64,000 nucleotides of DNA from Flavobacterium branchiicola (GTDB lineage Bacteria; Bacteroidota; Bacteroidia; Flavobacteriales; Flavobacteriaceae): NCBI RefSeq assembly GCF_018383905.1, contig NZ_JAGYWA010000001.1, positions 1 through 64,000 on the forward strand. Direction: 5' to 3'. Below the pieces are notes generated by a model that saw only the letters and a program-made list of their open reading frames with translations, did not search any database and was not told the origin of the DNA. The translations under genes were made by a program, and so were the position numbers. Positions 24,632 through 33,545 of this stretch are shown here, in pieces. Every line of letters begins with the position of its first letter. Positions within the stretch are counted from its first letter, which is position 1.

Positions 24632-25813
24632 ATGGCACGGGCAATTGTACATATGGATCTGGATACCTTTTTTGTATCCTGTGAGCGACTCATAAATTCG
24701 CAACTCGATGGAATTCCGCTTATTGTAGGTGGTGGAGATCGCGGTGTTGTGGCTTCCTGTTCTTATGAAGCCCGAAAATTTGGAGTTCGTTCTGCCATGC
24801 CAATTGCAATGGCTATGAAACTTTGCCCACAGGCAAAAATTATCAAAGGTGATATGGAATTGTATTCCCGATTATCTCATGATGTGACCGAAATTCTTCA
24901 GGAAAAAGCGCCTGTTTTAGAAAAAGCAAGCGTCGACGAATTTTATCTGGATATTACCGGAATGGACCGTTTTCACGGAAGTTACAAATGGACGGATGAA
25001 CTGGCACAAAGAGTAATTAAAGAAACCGGACTTCCAATTAGTTTTTCTTTATCCGTTAATAAAACGGTTTCTAAAATTGCAACAGGCGAAGGTAAACCTA
25101 GAGGAAATCTTGAAATTCCGGAACAAGGTGTTCAGACTTTTTTAAATCCGCTTTCGATTCAGAAAATACCGATGGTCGGAACCGTAACATTTCAGCTTTT
25201 GTCCCGAATTGGTGTTCGTAAAATTCAAACTTTAGCCGAAATGCCTGCTGAAGTTTTACAGCAAATGATTGGAAAAAATGGCTTAGATATTTGGAAAAAA
25301 GCCAACGGAATAGATCATACGCCTGTTGAACCTTATAGCGAAAGAAAATCTATTTCGACAGAAAATACTTTTTCTCAAGATACTATTGATATTGCAAAAC
25401 TGAAAAGAGTGCTTTTGGGAATGGTCGAAAAACTGGCTTTTCAATTGCGCTCAGAACAATGGCTGACTTCAACGGTTACGGTTAAAATTCGTTACGCCAA
25501 TTTTGATACCGAAACCAAACAATGTCGAGTAGCCTATACCTCTGCCGATCATATTTTGACTAAAGCTGTAATGGAGCTTTTTGAAAAAGTATACCAGCGT
25601 CGTATGCGTCTGCGCTTGATTGGCGTTCGCTTTAGCGGATTGGTGCGCGGAACGTATCAAATTGATCTTTTTGAAGATACTCAGGAAATGCTGGCACTTT
25701 ATGAAGCAATGGATAAAATGAAAAGCCGTTACGGTTTTGATGCCGTAATGCGTTGCGCCGGAGCGCATTTTAAACCTAATACTAAAGACGAAATTTTAAA
25801 ACGTACCAAATAA
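24632..25813 (+). CDS. dinB: Y-family DNA polymerase IV
   Basis: A 393-residue translesion polymerase. Catalytic acidic residues are in VHMDLDTFF (D9 region) and ASVDEFYLD; the steric gate position is in FFVSCE. HhH and little-finger domains follow (IQKIPMVG, IRYANFD). Near the C-terminus QIDLFED resembles a sliding-clamp binding motif. Catalytic residues are present, so it is a true polymerase and not an inactive ImuB. ATG 24632 follows AAAGGA, and an upstream TTG at 24560 lies before the promoter, so it is rejected. The stop overlaps the start of the DnaE-like gene by one base (TAATG), so both polymerases are made together, under the LexA-like operator. Confidence 0.93.
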   Translation: MARAIVHMDLDTFFVSCERLINSQLDGIPLIVGGGDRGVVASCSYEARKFGVRSAMPIAMAMKLCPQAKIIKGDMELYSRLSHDVTEILQEKAPVLEKASVDEFYLDITGMDRFHGSYKWTDELAQRVIKETGLPISFSLSVNKTVSKIATGEGKPRGNLEIPEQGVQTFLNPLSIQKIPMVGTVTFQLLSRIGVRKIQTLAEMPAEVLQQMIGKNGLDIWKKANGIDHTPVEPYSERKSISTENTFSQDTIDIAKLKRVLLGMVEKLAFQLRSEQWLTSTVTVKIRYANFDTETKQCRVAYTSADHILTKAVMELFEKVYQRRMRLRLIGVRFSGLVRGTYQIDLFEDTQEMLALYEAMDKMKSRYGFDAVMRCAGAHFKPNTKDEILKRTK

Positions 25814-28800
25814 TGTATCTTAATTGTCATTCTTTCCATTCTCTGCGTTATGGCACGATTCCGCTTGATAAACTTATCGAGCAGGCTGTCTCGCATGGTT
25901 TAAGAGCAATGGCTTTGACTGATATTAACACCGTTACGGGAATTTATGATTTTATAAGAGCATGTGAAAAAGTAAGCATTAAGCCTTTGGTCGGAATGGA
26001 ATTTCGCTGCAATCATGAATTCCGATATATTGGTTTGGCTAAAAATGCCGAAGGTTTAGCCGAAATGAATCGTTTTTTAACGGACCGTAATTTTAGCGGA
26101 GAAACGTTGCCATTCCGCGCTCCAAAATTTGAATCGGCTTTTGTGTTTTATACTTTAGAAAATGCTCCGGAAATGCTTCATGAAAATGAATATATCGGAG
26201 TTCGTCCCGAAGAAGTTTCAGGGCTTCTAACTTCAAAACATAAAAATAAAATCGCTAAAATGGTGGTTTTACAACCCGTGACTTTTAGCAATAAAAGAGA
26301 ATATAATCTACATAAAGTACTTCGAGCAATTGACACGAATATCATTCTGTCAAAACTTACCGAAACGGATTATTGCAAAACTTCTGATTTTATAAAACCT
26401 TTAGACGCTCTTTTGCCTTTTTATGAAAAATATCCTGAGATCATTTCGAATACACAGCGTATCATTGACGAATGCAATTTTCAATATGATTTTTCAATTA
26501 AAAGAAATAAAAAATTCTTTACTGGAAGCCGTGAAAAAGATTTAGAAAAATTAACTGAATTAGCCGAAAAAGGTTTTGAATGGCGTTATGGAAAAGAAAA
26601 TCCAATTGCTAAAAAACGCGTAGAAAAAGAATTAAAAGTTATTGATGAACTGGTATTTAGTGGTTATTTTTTAATTACCTGGGATATTATTCAATACAGC
26701 AATAGTCAAGGTTTTATGCACATTGGGCGTGGAAGTGGCGCCAACAGCATTATTGCTTATTGCCTCGGAATTACCGATATCTGCCCTATCGAACTCGATC
26801 TGTATTTTGAGCGTTTTCTAAATCTTAACCGAAAAAGTCCACCTGATTTTGACATTGACTGGAGTTGGCAGGAACGCAATGTAATTTTAGAATATATCTT
26901 CGAAAAATACGGTAAAGATCATGTCGCTTTCTGCGGAACTAATGTTGAATTTAAATACCGGTCAATTTTCAGGGAAGTTGGAAAAGTTTTTGGCCTTCCG
27001 AAAGAAGAATTGGATATTCTGGCAAAAAATCCTGAAGAGCTTCATCCTACAAATAAAATTGTCAGAATGGTTCAGGAATATGGACATATGATGAACAAAT
27101 ATCCAAATCAGCGTAGTATGCATGCGTGTGGAATCATTATTTCTGAAGAACCTATTACCAATTACACACCGCTGGAAATGCCTCCAAAAGGTTTTCCAAT
27201 TGTGCTTTTTGATATGCATATTGCCGAAGAAATTGGTTTTGACAAATTTGATATTCTAAGTCAGCGCGGTATCGGACATATTGACGACAGCGTAAAACTG
27301 ATTGAAAAAAATCGCGGTGTAAAAGTTGATATTCGCAATACTTCGATTTCTAAAGATGAAGCCGTTTGCAATTCTTATTTGGCAAAAGGAAATACAATTG
27401 GCTGTTTTTATATCGAAAGTCCCGCAATGCGCGGATTATTACGCCGATTGAATTGTGATAATTATAAAATTCTAGTTGCTGCTTCCTCTATCATTCGTCC
27501 CGGCGTTGCACAATCCGGAATGATGAAAGAGTATATTTTTCGTCATAATAATCCAAATCAGTTTGAATATTTTCATGACGTTTTTAAGGAGCATCTTGGC
27601 GAAACGTATGGCATTATGGTTTATCAGGAAGATGTAATTAAAATCGCCCAACATTACGGCGGACTTCCCGCTCCTGATGGTGATATTCTGCGTCGTGCCA
27701 TGTCTGGAAAAGGAAGATCTCTGGAAGCTTTACAAAAAGTAAAAGATAATTTCTTTGCAAGTTGTGCTCAAAAAGGGCATCCCGAAAGTCTGAGTCAGGA
27801 AATTTACCGTCAGATTGAATCTTTTGCGGGATATTCTTTTTGTAAAGCACATTCTGCTTCTTATGCTGTTGAAAGTTATCAGAGTTTGTATTTGAAAGTC
27901 AATTATCCAGTCGAATTTATGACAGCGGTAATTAACAATCAAGGCGGATTTTACAGAACTGAAGTTTATGTACACGAAGCCAGAATGTCTGGAGGAACTG
28001 TCCATAATCCGTGTGTGAATAAAAGCGAATATCAAACGACTTTGTACGGAAAAGACATTTATTTAGGGTTTATGCACGTTCAAAGTCTAGAATCAAAAAC
28101 GGCACATTTAATAGAATCTGAAAGAGATAAAAATGGCGAATATCTTTCTCTAGAAAATTTCATTAATCGCATTCCAATTGGAATTGAAGGTGTTAAAATA
28201 TTGATTTTTATTGGCGCTTTCCGCTTTACAGGAAAAACAAAAAATCAGCTTTTGGTGGTTGCGAGTTTGCTTTTAAACAATTACAAACCCGAAAACAGAA
28301 ACTTAAAACTTTTACAAGAACCCGCCAAAGAGTTTAAACTGCCCGTTTTAGAACGTTCTATTTTTGAAGATGCTTTTGATGAAATCGAACTTTTGAGTTT
28401 TCCGGTTTCATGTACGGTTTTCGATCTTTTACAAACCAAACATCGCGGTGATATTATGGCGAAAGATTTAGTAAAATATCATAAAAAGCAAATCAGAATG
28501 CTGGCGTATTTAATTTCGAGAAAACACGTTCCGACAAAAAAAGGAGCAATGTATTTTGGAACCTGGATTGATCACGAAGGCACTTATTTTGATACGGTAC
28601 ATTTTCCAGATAGTCTGGCGCAATATCCGTTTCAGGGCGGAGGCTGTTATCTTTTGTTAGGCAATGTCGAAGTCGATTACCACTTCCCTACCATAACGAT
28701 TACTAAAATGGCAAAAATGCCTTTTATTCCAGATCCGCGATATATGGATGCTAAAGATCAGTATCGAACACAAAATCAGATTAAAGAAGATATCAGCATG

Positions 28801-28872
28801 ACACACAGAAAGCCTTATCCATCGGAACATGAAATTAATCTTCCGAGACATCGAATGAAATTTAATTCTTAA
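25813..28872 (+). CDS. DnaE2/ImuC-like error-prone DNA polymerase III alpha
   Basis: A 1019-residue C-family polymerase, shorter than replicative DnaE (about 1150 or more). The catalytic triad is intact: D347 and D349 in PDFDIDW, and D480 in KFDILSQ. The N-terminal PHP domain looks degraded: the usual LHxHS is LNCHS (N4) and the TDH motif is TDI (I38), while D37 and E63 remain, so proofreading by PHP is unlikely. A tandem HhH and an OB-like C-terminal region (VEVDYHFPTITITKM) follow. Being translated with a Y-family polymerase and controlled by a LexA-like repressor, it is most probably a mutagenesis polymerase comparable to the ImuB-DnaE2 system, and not the replicase. Confidence 0.88.
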   Translation: MYLNCHSFHSLRYGTIPLDKLIEQAVSHGLRAMALTDINTVTGIYDFIRACEKVSIKPLVGMEFRCNHEFRYIGLAKNAEGLAEMNRFLTDRNFSGETLPFRAPKFESAFVFYTLENAPEMLHENEYIGVRPEEVSGLLTSKHKNKIAKMVVLQPVTFSNKREYNLHKVLRAIDTNIILSKLTETDYCKTSDFIKPLDALLPFYEKYPEIISNTQRIIDECNFQYDFSIKRNKKFFTGSREKDLEKLTELAEKGFEWRYGKENPIAKKRVEKELKVIDELVFSGYFLITWDIIQYSNSQGFMHIGRGSGANSIIAYCLGITDICPIELDLYFERFLNLNRKSPPDFDIDWSWQERNVILEYIFEKYGKDHVAFCGTNVEFKYRSIFREVGKVFGLPKEELDILAKNPEELHPTNKIVRMVQEYGHMMNKYPNQRSMHACGIIISEEPITNYTPLEMPPKGFPIVLFDMHIAEEIGFDKFDILSQRGIGHIDDSVKLIEKNRGVKVDIRNTSISKDEAVCNSYLAKGNTIGCFYIESPAMRGLLRRLNCDNYKILVAASSIIRPGVAQSGMMKEYIFRHNNPNQFEYFHDVFKEHLGETYGIMVYQEDVIKIAQHYGGLPAPDGDILRRAMSGKGRSLEALQKVKDNFFASCAQKGHPESLSQEIYRQIESFAGYSFCKAHSASYAVESYQSLYLKVNYPVEFMTAVINNQGGFYRTEVYVHEARMSGGTVHNPCVNKSEYQTTLYGKDIYLGFMHVQSLESKTAHLIESERDKNGEYLSLENFINRIPIGIEGVKILIFIGAFRFTGKTKNQLLVVASLLLNNYKPENRNLKLLQEPAKEFKLPVLERSIFEDAFDEIELLSFPVSCTVFDLLQTKHRGDIMAKDLVKYHKKQIRMLAYLISRKHVPTKKGAMYFGTWIDHEGTYFDTVHFPDSLAQYPFQGGGCYLLLGNVEVDYHFPTITITKMAKMPFIPDPRYMDAKDQYRTQNQIKEDISMTHRKPYPSEHEINLPRHRMKFNS

Positions 28873-28889
28873 GCGATGAAAAAAATTGC

Positions 28890-28996
28890 TCGCAATCCCG
28901 ATAGCTATCGGAAGCAGAGGCGCAAAGTTTTTATTTATAAAACTTAAAGAAAAAAAGAGAAAGCTTTTGCGACTTTGCGACTTTGCGAGATTAAAA
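28890..28996. repeat. Octamer-array inverted repeat with CCGATAGCTATCGG core
   Basis: Right arm: tandem GACTTTGC octamers near 28967-28990; left arm: a shorter GGCGCAAAG near 28919. Inside the left part, 28898-28911 is a perfect 14-bp palindrome CCGATAGCTATCGG. It separates the polymerase gene from the nuclease gene. The one-armed relative is at 321-354. Confidence 0.7.
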
Positions 28997-29067
28997 AAGA
29001 ACAACTTATGGGTTTAGGCGCCATAATTAGTAAACAACAGAAATAGAACATTTTACGTTATATACAA

Positions 29068-30456
29068 ATGAAGAATCAGGAATATGCCATAGTCGATATC
29101 GAAACCACAGGCGGTAATGCCAGTGGAAGCCGTATTACAGAAATTGCCATTATTATTCATGACGGTACAAATGTCCTTGATCGTTATGAAACGCTTGTTA
29201 ATCCAGAGCAGGATATACCGCCTTCTATTTTTGGATTGACGGGAATTAATAACGAAATGGTGGCCAATGCGCCTATCTTCGATGACATTTCTGAGAAAGT
29301 TTTAGAGATGTTGACAGATCGTATTTTTGTTGCGCATAATGTCAATTTTGATTATTCGTTTGTACATCATCAATTGGAACAAGCGGGTTTTAAATGGACG
29401 GCGAGAAAGTTGTGTACTGTTCGTGCTGCCAGAAAAATCAAACCGGGATTAGGTTCTTATAGTTTAGGAAATCTCTGCAATTCTTTAAATATTGCTTTAG
29501 AAAACAGACACCGCGCTGGCGGAGATGCCGATGCAACTGCTTTATTATTTTCTCTTTTATTGGAATGGGATGATGCTGGAGAAATCGATAAAATGATTAA
29601 AAAAACAGCACCAGACCAACGATTACCGCCAAATCTTTCGCCAGATGATTTTAATAATTTACCTGATAAACCCGGAGTATATTATTTCTACAATCAGGCA
29701 AAAAAAGTGATTTATGTTGGAAAAGCCATTAATTTAAAAAAACGGGTAACATCGCATTTTACGGGCAATAATATCAATCCGCAGAGACAGCATTTTTTAA
29801 GAGATATTCATGGGATTTCTTTTGAAGTTTGTGCAACCGAGTTAATGGCACTGCTTTTAGAATGTACCGAAATCAAAAAACTATGGCCGACTTATAACAG
29901 GGCTTTAAAACGTTTTGAAGCCAAATTTGGTATCTATCAATACGAAGCCCGGAACGGCTACAAATATCTGGCAATTGGGAAAGTGAGTAAATTTCAAATC
30001 TGTATTCATGAATTTAATAACCAATATACCGGTATTCATTTATTGCGAAGTCTGGCAGAACAATTTGAAATCGATCATCGCTTTTGTAAATATTCAAGAC
30101 CCGAAGAAGGTGAATTTTTCTACAATAATGAGCAAAAAGAATTACCTGATCCAATTATACATAACGAACAAGTAGACAATGCAATTGATTATTTATTAAA
30201 CAACCGACCGAGTTTTGCCATAATTGACAAAGGAAGATCTAACGACGAGCGAAGCTGTATCTGGATTGAAAACGGGCATTTTCATGGAATGGGCTATATT
30301 CCGAGAGATGTTGCTATTCATGATCCTGAAGACGTAAAAAGTTATGTTACGCCTTATAAGAGCAATCAATATATTGAACATTTAATTTTTGCTTACGCTG
30401 AAAAACATCCGGGCAAAGTGTTTTTTAACAAACAATTTCTAAATAAAGCTTCCTAA
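29068..30456 (+). CDS. DnaQ-like exonuclease fused to GIY-YIG nuclease domain
   Basis: A 462-residue two-domain nuclease. Residues 1-170 are a DEDDh 3'-5' exonuclease: D10/E12 in IVDIETTGG, the VAHNVNFDYSF block and HRAGGDADATALL with the last catalytic H and D. Residues ~205-285 are a GIY-YIG domain (KPGVYYFYN..KKVIYVGKAINLKKRVTSHF) like that of UvrC or Cho. The last 170 residues are not recognised. Related DnaQ-GIY-YIG proteins occur in many Bacteroidota and Actinobacteria; a role in excision repair or proofreading is suggested by the domains and by position after two error-prone polymerases, but is not proven. Confidence 0.88.
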   Translation: MKNQEYAIVDIETTGGNASGSRITEIAIIIHDGTNVLDRYETLVNPEQDIPPSIFGLTGINNEMVANAPIFDDISEKVLEMLTDRIFVAHNVNFDYSFVHHQLEQAGFKWTARKLCTVRAARKIKPGLGSYSLGNLCNSLNIALENRHRAGGDADATALLFSLLLEWDDAGEIDKMIKKTAPDQRLPPNLSPDDFNNLPDKPGVYYFYNQAKKVIYVGKAINLKKRVTSHFTGNNINPQRQHFLRDIHGISFEVCATELMALLLECTEIKKLWPTYNRALKRFEAKFGIYQYEARNGYKYLAIGKVSKFQICIHEFNNQYTGIHLLRSLAEQFEIDHRFCKYSRPEEGEFFYNNEQKELPDPIIHNEQVDNAIDYLLNNRPSFAIIDKGRSNDERSCIWIENGHFHGMGYIPRDVAIHDPEDVKSYVTPYKSNQYIEHLIFAYAEKHPGKVFFNKQFLNKAS

Positions 30457-30501
30457 ACCGAATAAAATTTAAAATAGAGCTGTAAAACTAAAATCTGAAT
30501 T

Positions 30502-31128
30502 ATGACACTATTTAGCGATACCGAATTATTTACACCAGGCAGCAGTGGCAAAATTATATACGATCTGCCTGATTGCGAATTAATTTTAATTGATAATTTT
30601 TTTAGCAAAGAAGAATCTGATCGTTTTTATGAAAAATTACTCCACCAAACCAAATGGAGAGAATACGAAATGGAAATGTTTGATAAAATCGTTACAGCCC
30701 CAAGAATGATTTCCTGGTATGAAGACAAAGACAATCCCGGCGCCGATCAAAAAGGTCCCGACTGGACCTATGATTTATTAACTATTCGGGGTCGCGTAGA
30801 AAAAGAAACGGAAGTAGATTTTAATAGTCTCTTGTTAAATTTGTACCGAGACGGTAATGATAGTGTAGCCTGGCATAGCGATAAGGAACATAATTCAGGC
30901 CCAAATCCTATTATTGCTTCTGTAACTTTTGGAGAGACCAGAATGTTCAGACTCCGACATAAATTCAGGAAAGATATACCTCAAATTGAGATTCCGCTGC
31001 ATCACGGTTCTTTTTTATTAATGGCCGGAACAACCAATAGTTTTTGGCAGCATCAGGTTCCGAAAACAGCACGAGATGTTTTGCCAAGGATCAATCTTAC
31101 CTTTAGAAGAACCAATCGAAATCTTTGA
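30502..31128 (+). CDS. alkB: AlkB-like 2-oxoglutarate/Fe(II) dioxygenase
   Basis: A 208-residue protein of the AlkB group. Iron ligands are H125 and D127 in AWHSDKEH and H184 in FWQHQVPK; R196 in LPRINLTFRR is the 2-oxoglutarate-binding arginine, and NLYRDGNDSVAWHSD is the conserved N-x-Y family block. It removes alkyl groups from N1-methyladenine and N3-methylcytosine. It follows the nuclease gene by 45 bases with no terminator between, so it is probably part of the damage-response unit. Confidence 0.92.
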   Translation: MTLFSDTELFTPGSSGKIIYDLPDCELILIDNFFSKEESDRFYEKLLHQTKWREYEMEMFDKIVTAPRMISWYEDKDNPGADQKGPDWTYDLLTIRGRVEKETEVDFNSLLLNLYRDGNDSVAWHSDKEHNSGPNPIIASVTFGETRMFRLRHKFRKDIPQIEIPLHHGSFLLMAGTTNSFWQHQVPKTARDVLPRINLTFRRTNRNL

Positions 31129-31253
31129 TTTTTATAGAATTGAATCGCTTAAAATATTTTTTTGTTCTAAAAAAACCGTAAGATATTACTTCTTTAAAAA
31201 GTTAAAACACGCACTGTATGAACCTTTTATTAGGCAGACCCTTTCTTTTTTAC

Positions 31254-31261
31254 TATTTTTG
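31254..31261 (+). promoter_or_regulatory. -7 promoter element TATTTTTG
   Basis: TAnnTTTG match followed by C, 28 bases before ATG 31289. It supports a start at 31289 and not the longer in-frame ATG at 31076, which overlaps alkB. Confidence 0.6.
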
Positions 31262-31288
31262 CAACCTTTTTTTAAATACAATACCATA

Positions 31289-31753
31289 ATGGCTTATTCT
31301 AACAATGATTTATCGCGTTTCTTAGATGCGCAGAACAAACTTTACCTTACCGCCTTTTCTGAAATCAGTAAAGGGAAAAAAGAAACACACTGGATGTGGT
31401 TCATTTTTCCGCAAATAAAAGGGTTAGGAAAAAGTGATACAGCCAATCTTTATGCAATTGCCGATTTAAAGGAAGCAACTGAATTTTTGGAACATCCGAT
31501 ATTAGGAAAACATCTAATTGAAATTTCAGAACTTTTGTTAACCTTCAGGATGAAATCTGCTGATGGGATTTTAGGAGATTTAGATGCTCGTAAATTACGT
31601 TCATCAATGACACTTTTTTCTATGGTTGAAAATACGAATCCTGTATTTCAGGAAATACTGGATGCTTTCTTTACCGGAGAATCAGATCCTCTTACTTTGT
31701 CTATTATTAATTCAACAATAAAATCATCTGTAAACGAGACTGTAGAAGTATAA
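31289..31753 (+). CDS. DUF1810 family protein
   Basis: A 154-residue soluble protein. The blocks SRFLDAQNKLYLTAFSEISKGKKETHWMW, FIFPQIKGLGKSDTANLYAI and LRSSMTLFSMV are the hallmark of DUF1810, whose function is unknown. Length is normal for the family. ATG 31289 is chosen because a promoter element lies just upstream and residues before it have no family similarity. It forms a single-gene unit ending in a strong terminator at 31786. Confidence 0.88.
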   Translation: MAYSNNDLSRFLDAQNKLYLTAFSEISKGKKETHWMWFIFPQIKGLGKSDTANLYAIADLKEATEFLEHPILGKHLIEISELLLTFRMKSADGILGDLDARKLRSSMTLFSMVENTNPVFQEILDAFFTGESDPLTLSIINSTIKSSVNETVEV

Positions 31754-31785
31754 ACTACAAGCTCGTTGAGATTATTTACATTTAA

Positions 31786-31818
31786 AAAGAACACTTCTTA
31801 ACCGAAGTGTTCTTTTTT
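31786..31818 (+). terminator. Rho-independent terminator of the DUF1810 gene
   Basis: Stem AAAGAACACTTC / GAAGTGTTCTTT with a 6-base loop and a T run. Confidence 0.85.
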
Positions 31819-31882
31819 TGTTTTTACATGCAAATTTTACAAATCAAAATAGATAACAAACTTTTAAAATGTACATAAAACA

Positions 31883-31917
31883 AAAAGGCGTCTTGCTAAA
31901 AACAAGACGCCTTTTTT
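31883..31917 (-). terminator. Terminator of the amino-acid permease gene
   Basis: Stem AAAAGGCGTCTTG / CAAGACGCCTTTT with a short loop; T runs on both strands, so it can serve both directions. It lies about 45 bases after the permease stop codon on the minus strand. Confidence 0.8.
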
Positions 31918-31962
31918 ATCTATAAGGTCTTTAACATGATACTTTAAATTTCAAACAAAACC

Positions 31963-33375
31963 CTATTCTTCTTTTGGTTTGGTTAAATAATAAACCGGAA
32001 TTCCGGTTAACATAATTAATACACCCCAGCCACAGGTTGAGAATTTTGTTATCAATAAGGAAATACAAATTGCAGTTGCCGTAATAATATAAAGAAATGG
32101 TAAAAAAGGATACCCAAAAGCTTTATATGGTCTTTCTGCATCTGGCATTTTCTTTCTTAAAATGAAAATTCCGTAGATCGTCAGAATATAAAAAATCAAT
32201 ACAATTATGATTACGAAATCTAATAAGTCTCCATATTTACCTGTTAAACATAAAGCCGACGCCCAAACACACTGTGCCCAAAGCGCCCATGCAGGTACAC
32301 TTGATCCATTTAAAACAGCTGCTTTTTTAAAGAATAAACCATCTTTAGCCATTGTATAATAAACTCTTGCTCCTGCCATAATTAAACCGTTATTACACGC
32401 AAAAGTCGAAATCATAATCATAATGGCGATAATCAGGGTTCCGATATTTCCAAAGATATATTGTGACGCTACCACTGCTACCCTATCTGATTTTGCTGTA
32501 GCAATTTCGTCAAACGGAATAACAGCCAAATACATGATATTGGTTAAAACATATATAATTGTAACAATAAAAGTTCCCAAAAATAAACTGAAACCAACAT
32601 TACGTTTTGGATTTTTAATCTCTCCGGCAATAAACGTAACGCCATTCCAGGCATCACTTGAAAACAAAGATCCAACCATTGCTGCCGAGATTCCGGTAAT
32701 CAATGCTTTTCCTCCAATTGGAAACCATGAACCACTTTCGGGATTATAAGAACGAGGTGTCCACGCATTTGTCCAGTTAGCATCCCAAACAGAAGCTTTT
32801 GCAGCTAGTGTAAATCCAAAAACGATTAGTCCAAGTAATGATAAAATTTTAATAATGGTTAAAACGGTTTGCAGAATTTTTCCATTTTTTACCCCACGAC
32901 TATTTATGTACGTTAGTAATACAATTGTAAAAATTGAAACAATTTGTGCTGCATTGAGTTTAAACGAACCCAATTGAAACAGTACATTTTCGTCACTCAA
33001 AGGTTCATAGAGATAAGCCGCAAATTTTGAAAATGCTACCCCTACAGCTGCGATCGTTCCGGTCTGTATTACAGCAAAAAAACTCCAGCCGTACAAAAAG
33101 GCAATTAATTTATTGTAGGCTTCTTTAAGATATACATATTGTCCTCCGGCTTTTGGAAACATAGCACTAAGTTCGCCATAACTTACTGCAGCAATAATCG
33201 TGATTAATCCCGAGATTAACCAAATAAGTGTAAGCCATCCGGCTGATCCGACTTGTCTGGCGATATCTGCACTTACGATAAATATTCCAGATCCGATCAT
33301 AGATCCCACAACAAGCATGGTTCCGTCTAATAATCCGAGTTCTCTTTTAAAATGTTCTTGGTCGTTTTCTTGCAT
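31963..33375 (-). CDS. APC-superfamily amino acid permease
   Basis: A 470-residue inner-membrane transporter with twelve predicted helices. The first helix carries the APC substrate motif GSMIGSGIF (residues ~24-32), and the charged N-terminus (MQENDQEHFKRELGLLDG) is typical. SWSFF-like and GGQYVYLKEAYN blocks in the second/third helix belong to the LAT/CAT-like branch. The substrate may be a neutral or cationic amino acid; it cannot be fixed from sequence. Single gene on the minus strand. Confidence 0.9.
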   Translation of the reverse strand: MQENDQEHFKRELGLLDGTMLVVGSMIGSGIFIVSADIARQVGSAGWLTLIWLISGLITIIAAVSYGELSAMFPKAGGQYVYLKEAYNKLIAFLYGWSFFAVIQTGTIAAVGVAFSKFAAYLYEPLSDENVLFQLGSFKLNAAQIVSIFTIVLLTYINSRGVKNGKILQTVLTIIKILSLLGLIVFGFTLAAKASVWDANWTNAWTPRSYNPESGSWFPIGGKALITGISAAMVGSLFSSDAWNGVTFIAGEIKNPKRNVGFSLFLGTFIVTIIYVLTNIMYLAVIPFDEIATAKSDRVAVVASQYIFGNIGTLIIAIMIMISTFACNNGLIMAGARVYYTMAKDGLFFKKAAVLNGSSVPAWALWAQCVWASALCLTGKYGDLLDFVIIIVLIFYILTIYGIFILRKKMPDAERPYKAFGYPFLPFLYIITATAICISLLITKFSTCGWGVLIMLTGIPVYYLTKPKEE

Positions 33376-33545
33376 TTTTTGTGGTTTTGGGTTGGCTAAA
33401 GATATACTTTTTTTTAAAATTTTATCATTCCATTGTTAGATTCTTGGATTTTTAAAAAATCAGCTTTAAATTTATTAAAACTTATGTTAATCTAACTTTT
33501 TAGAGTGGCTTATCTTTTCATTTATAACTTCACAAAAGAAAAATC

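Noticed and set aside
24543..24644. Longer N-terminus of the S24 repressor; likewise the TTG start at 24560 for the polymerase
   Set aside because: Both extensions run through the shared promoter and operators; the HTH and polymerase domains start right after the shorter starts.
29008..29046. 12-codon frame MGLGAIISKQQK before the DnaQ-GIY-YIG gene
   Set aside because: Too short, no clear ribosome site; a leader peptide cannot be told from chance here.
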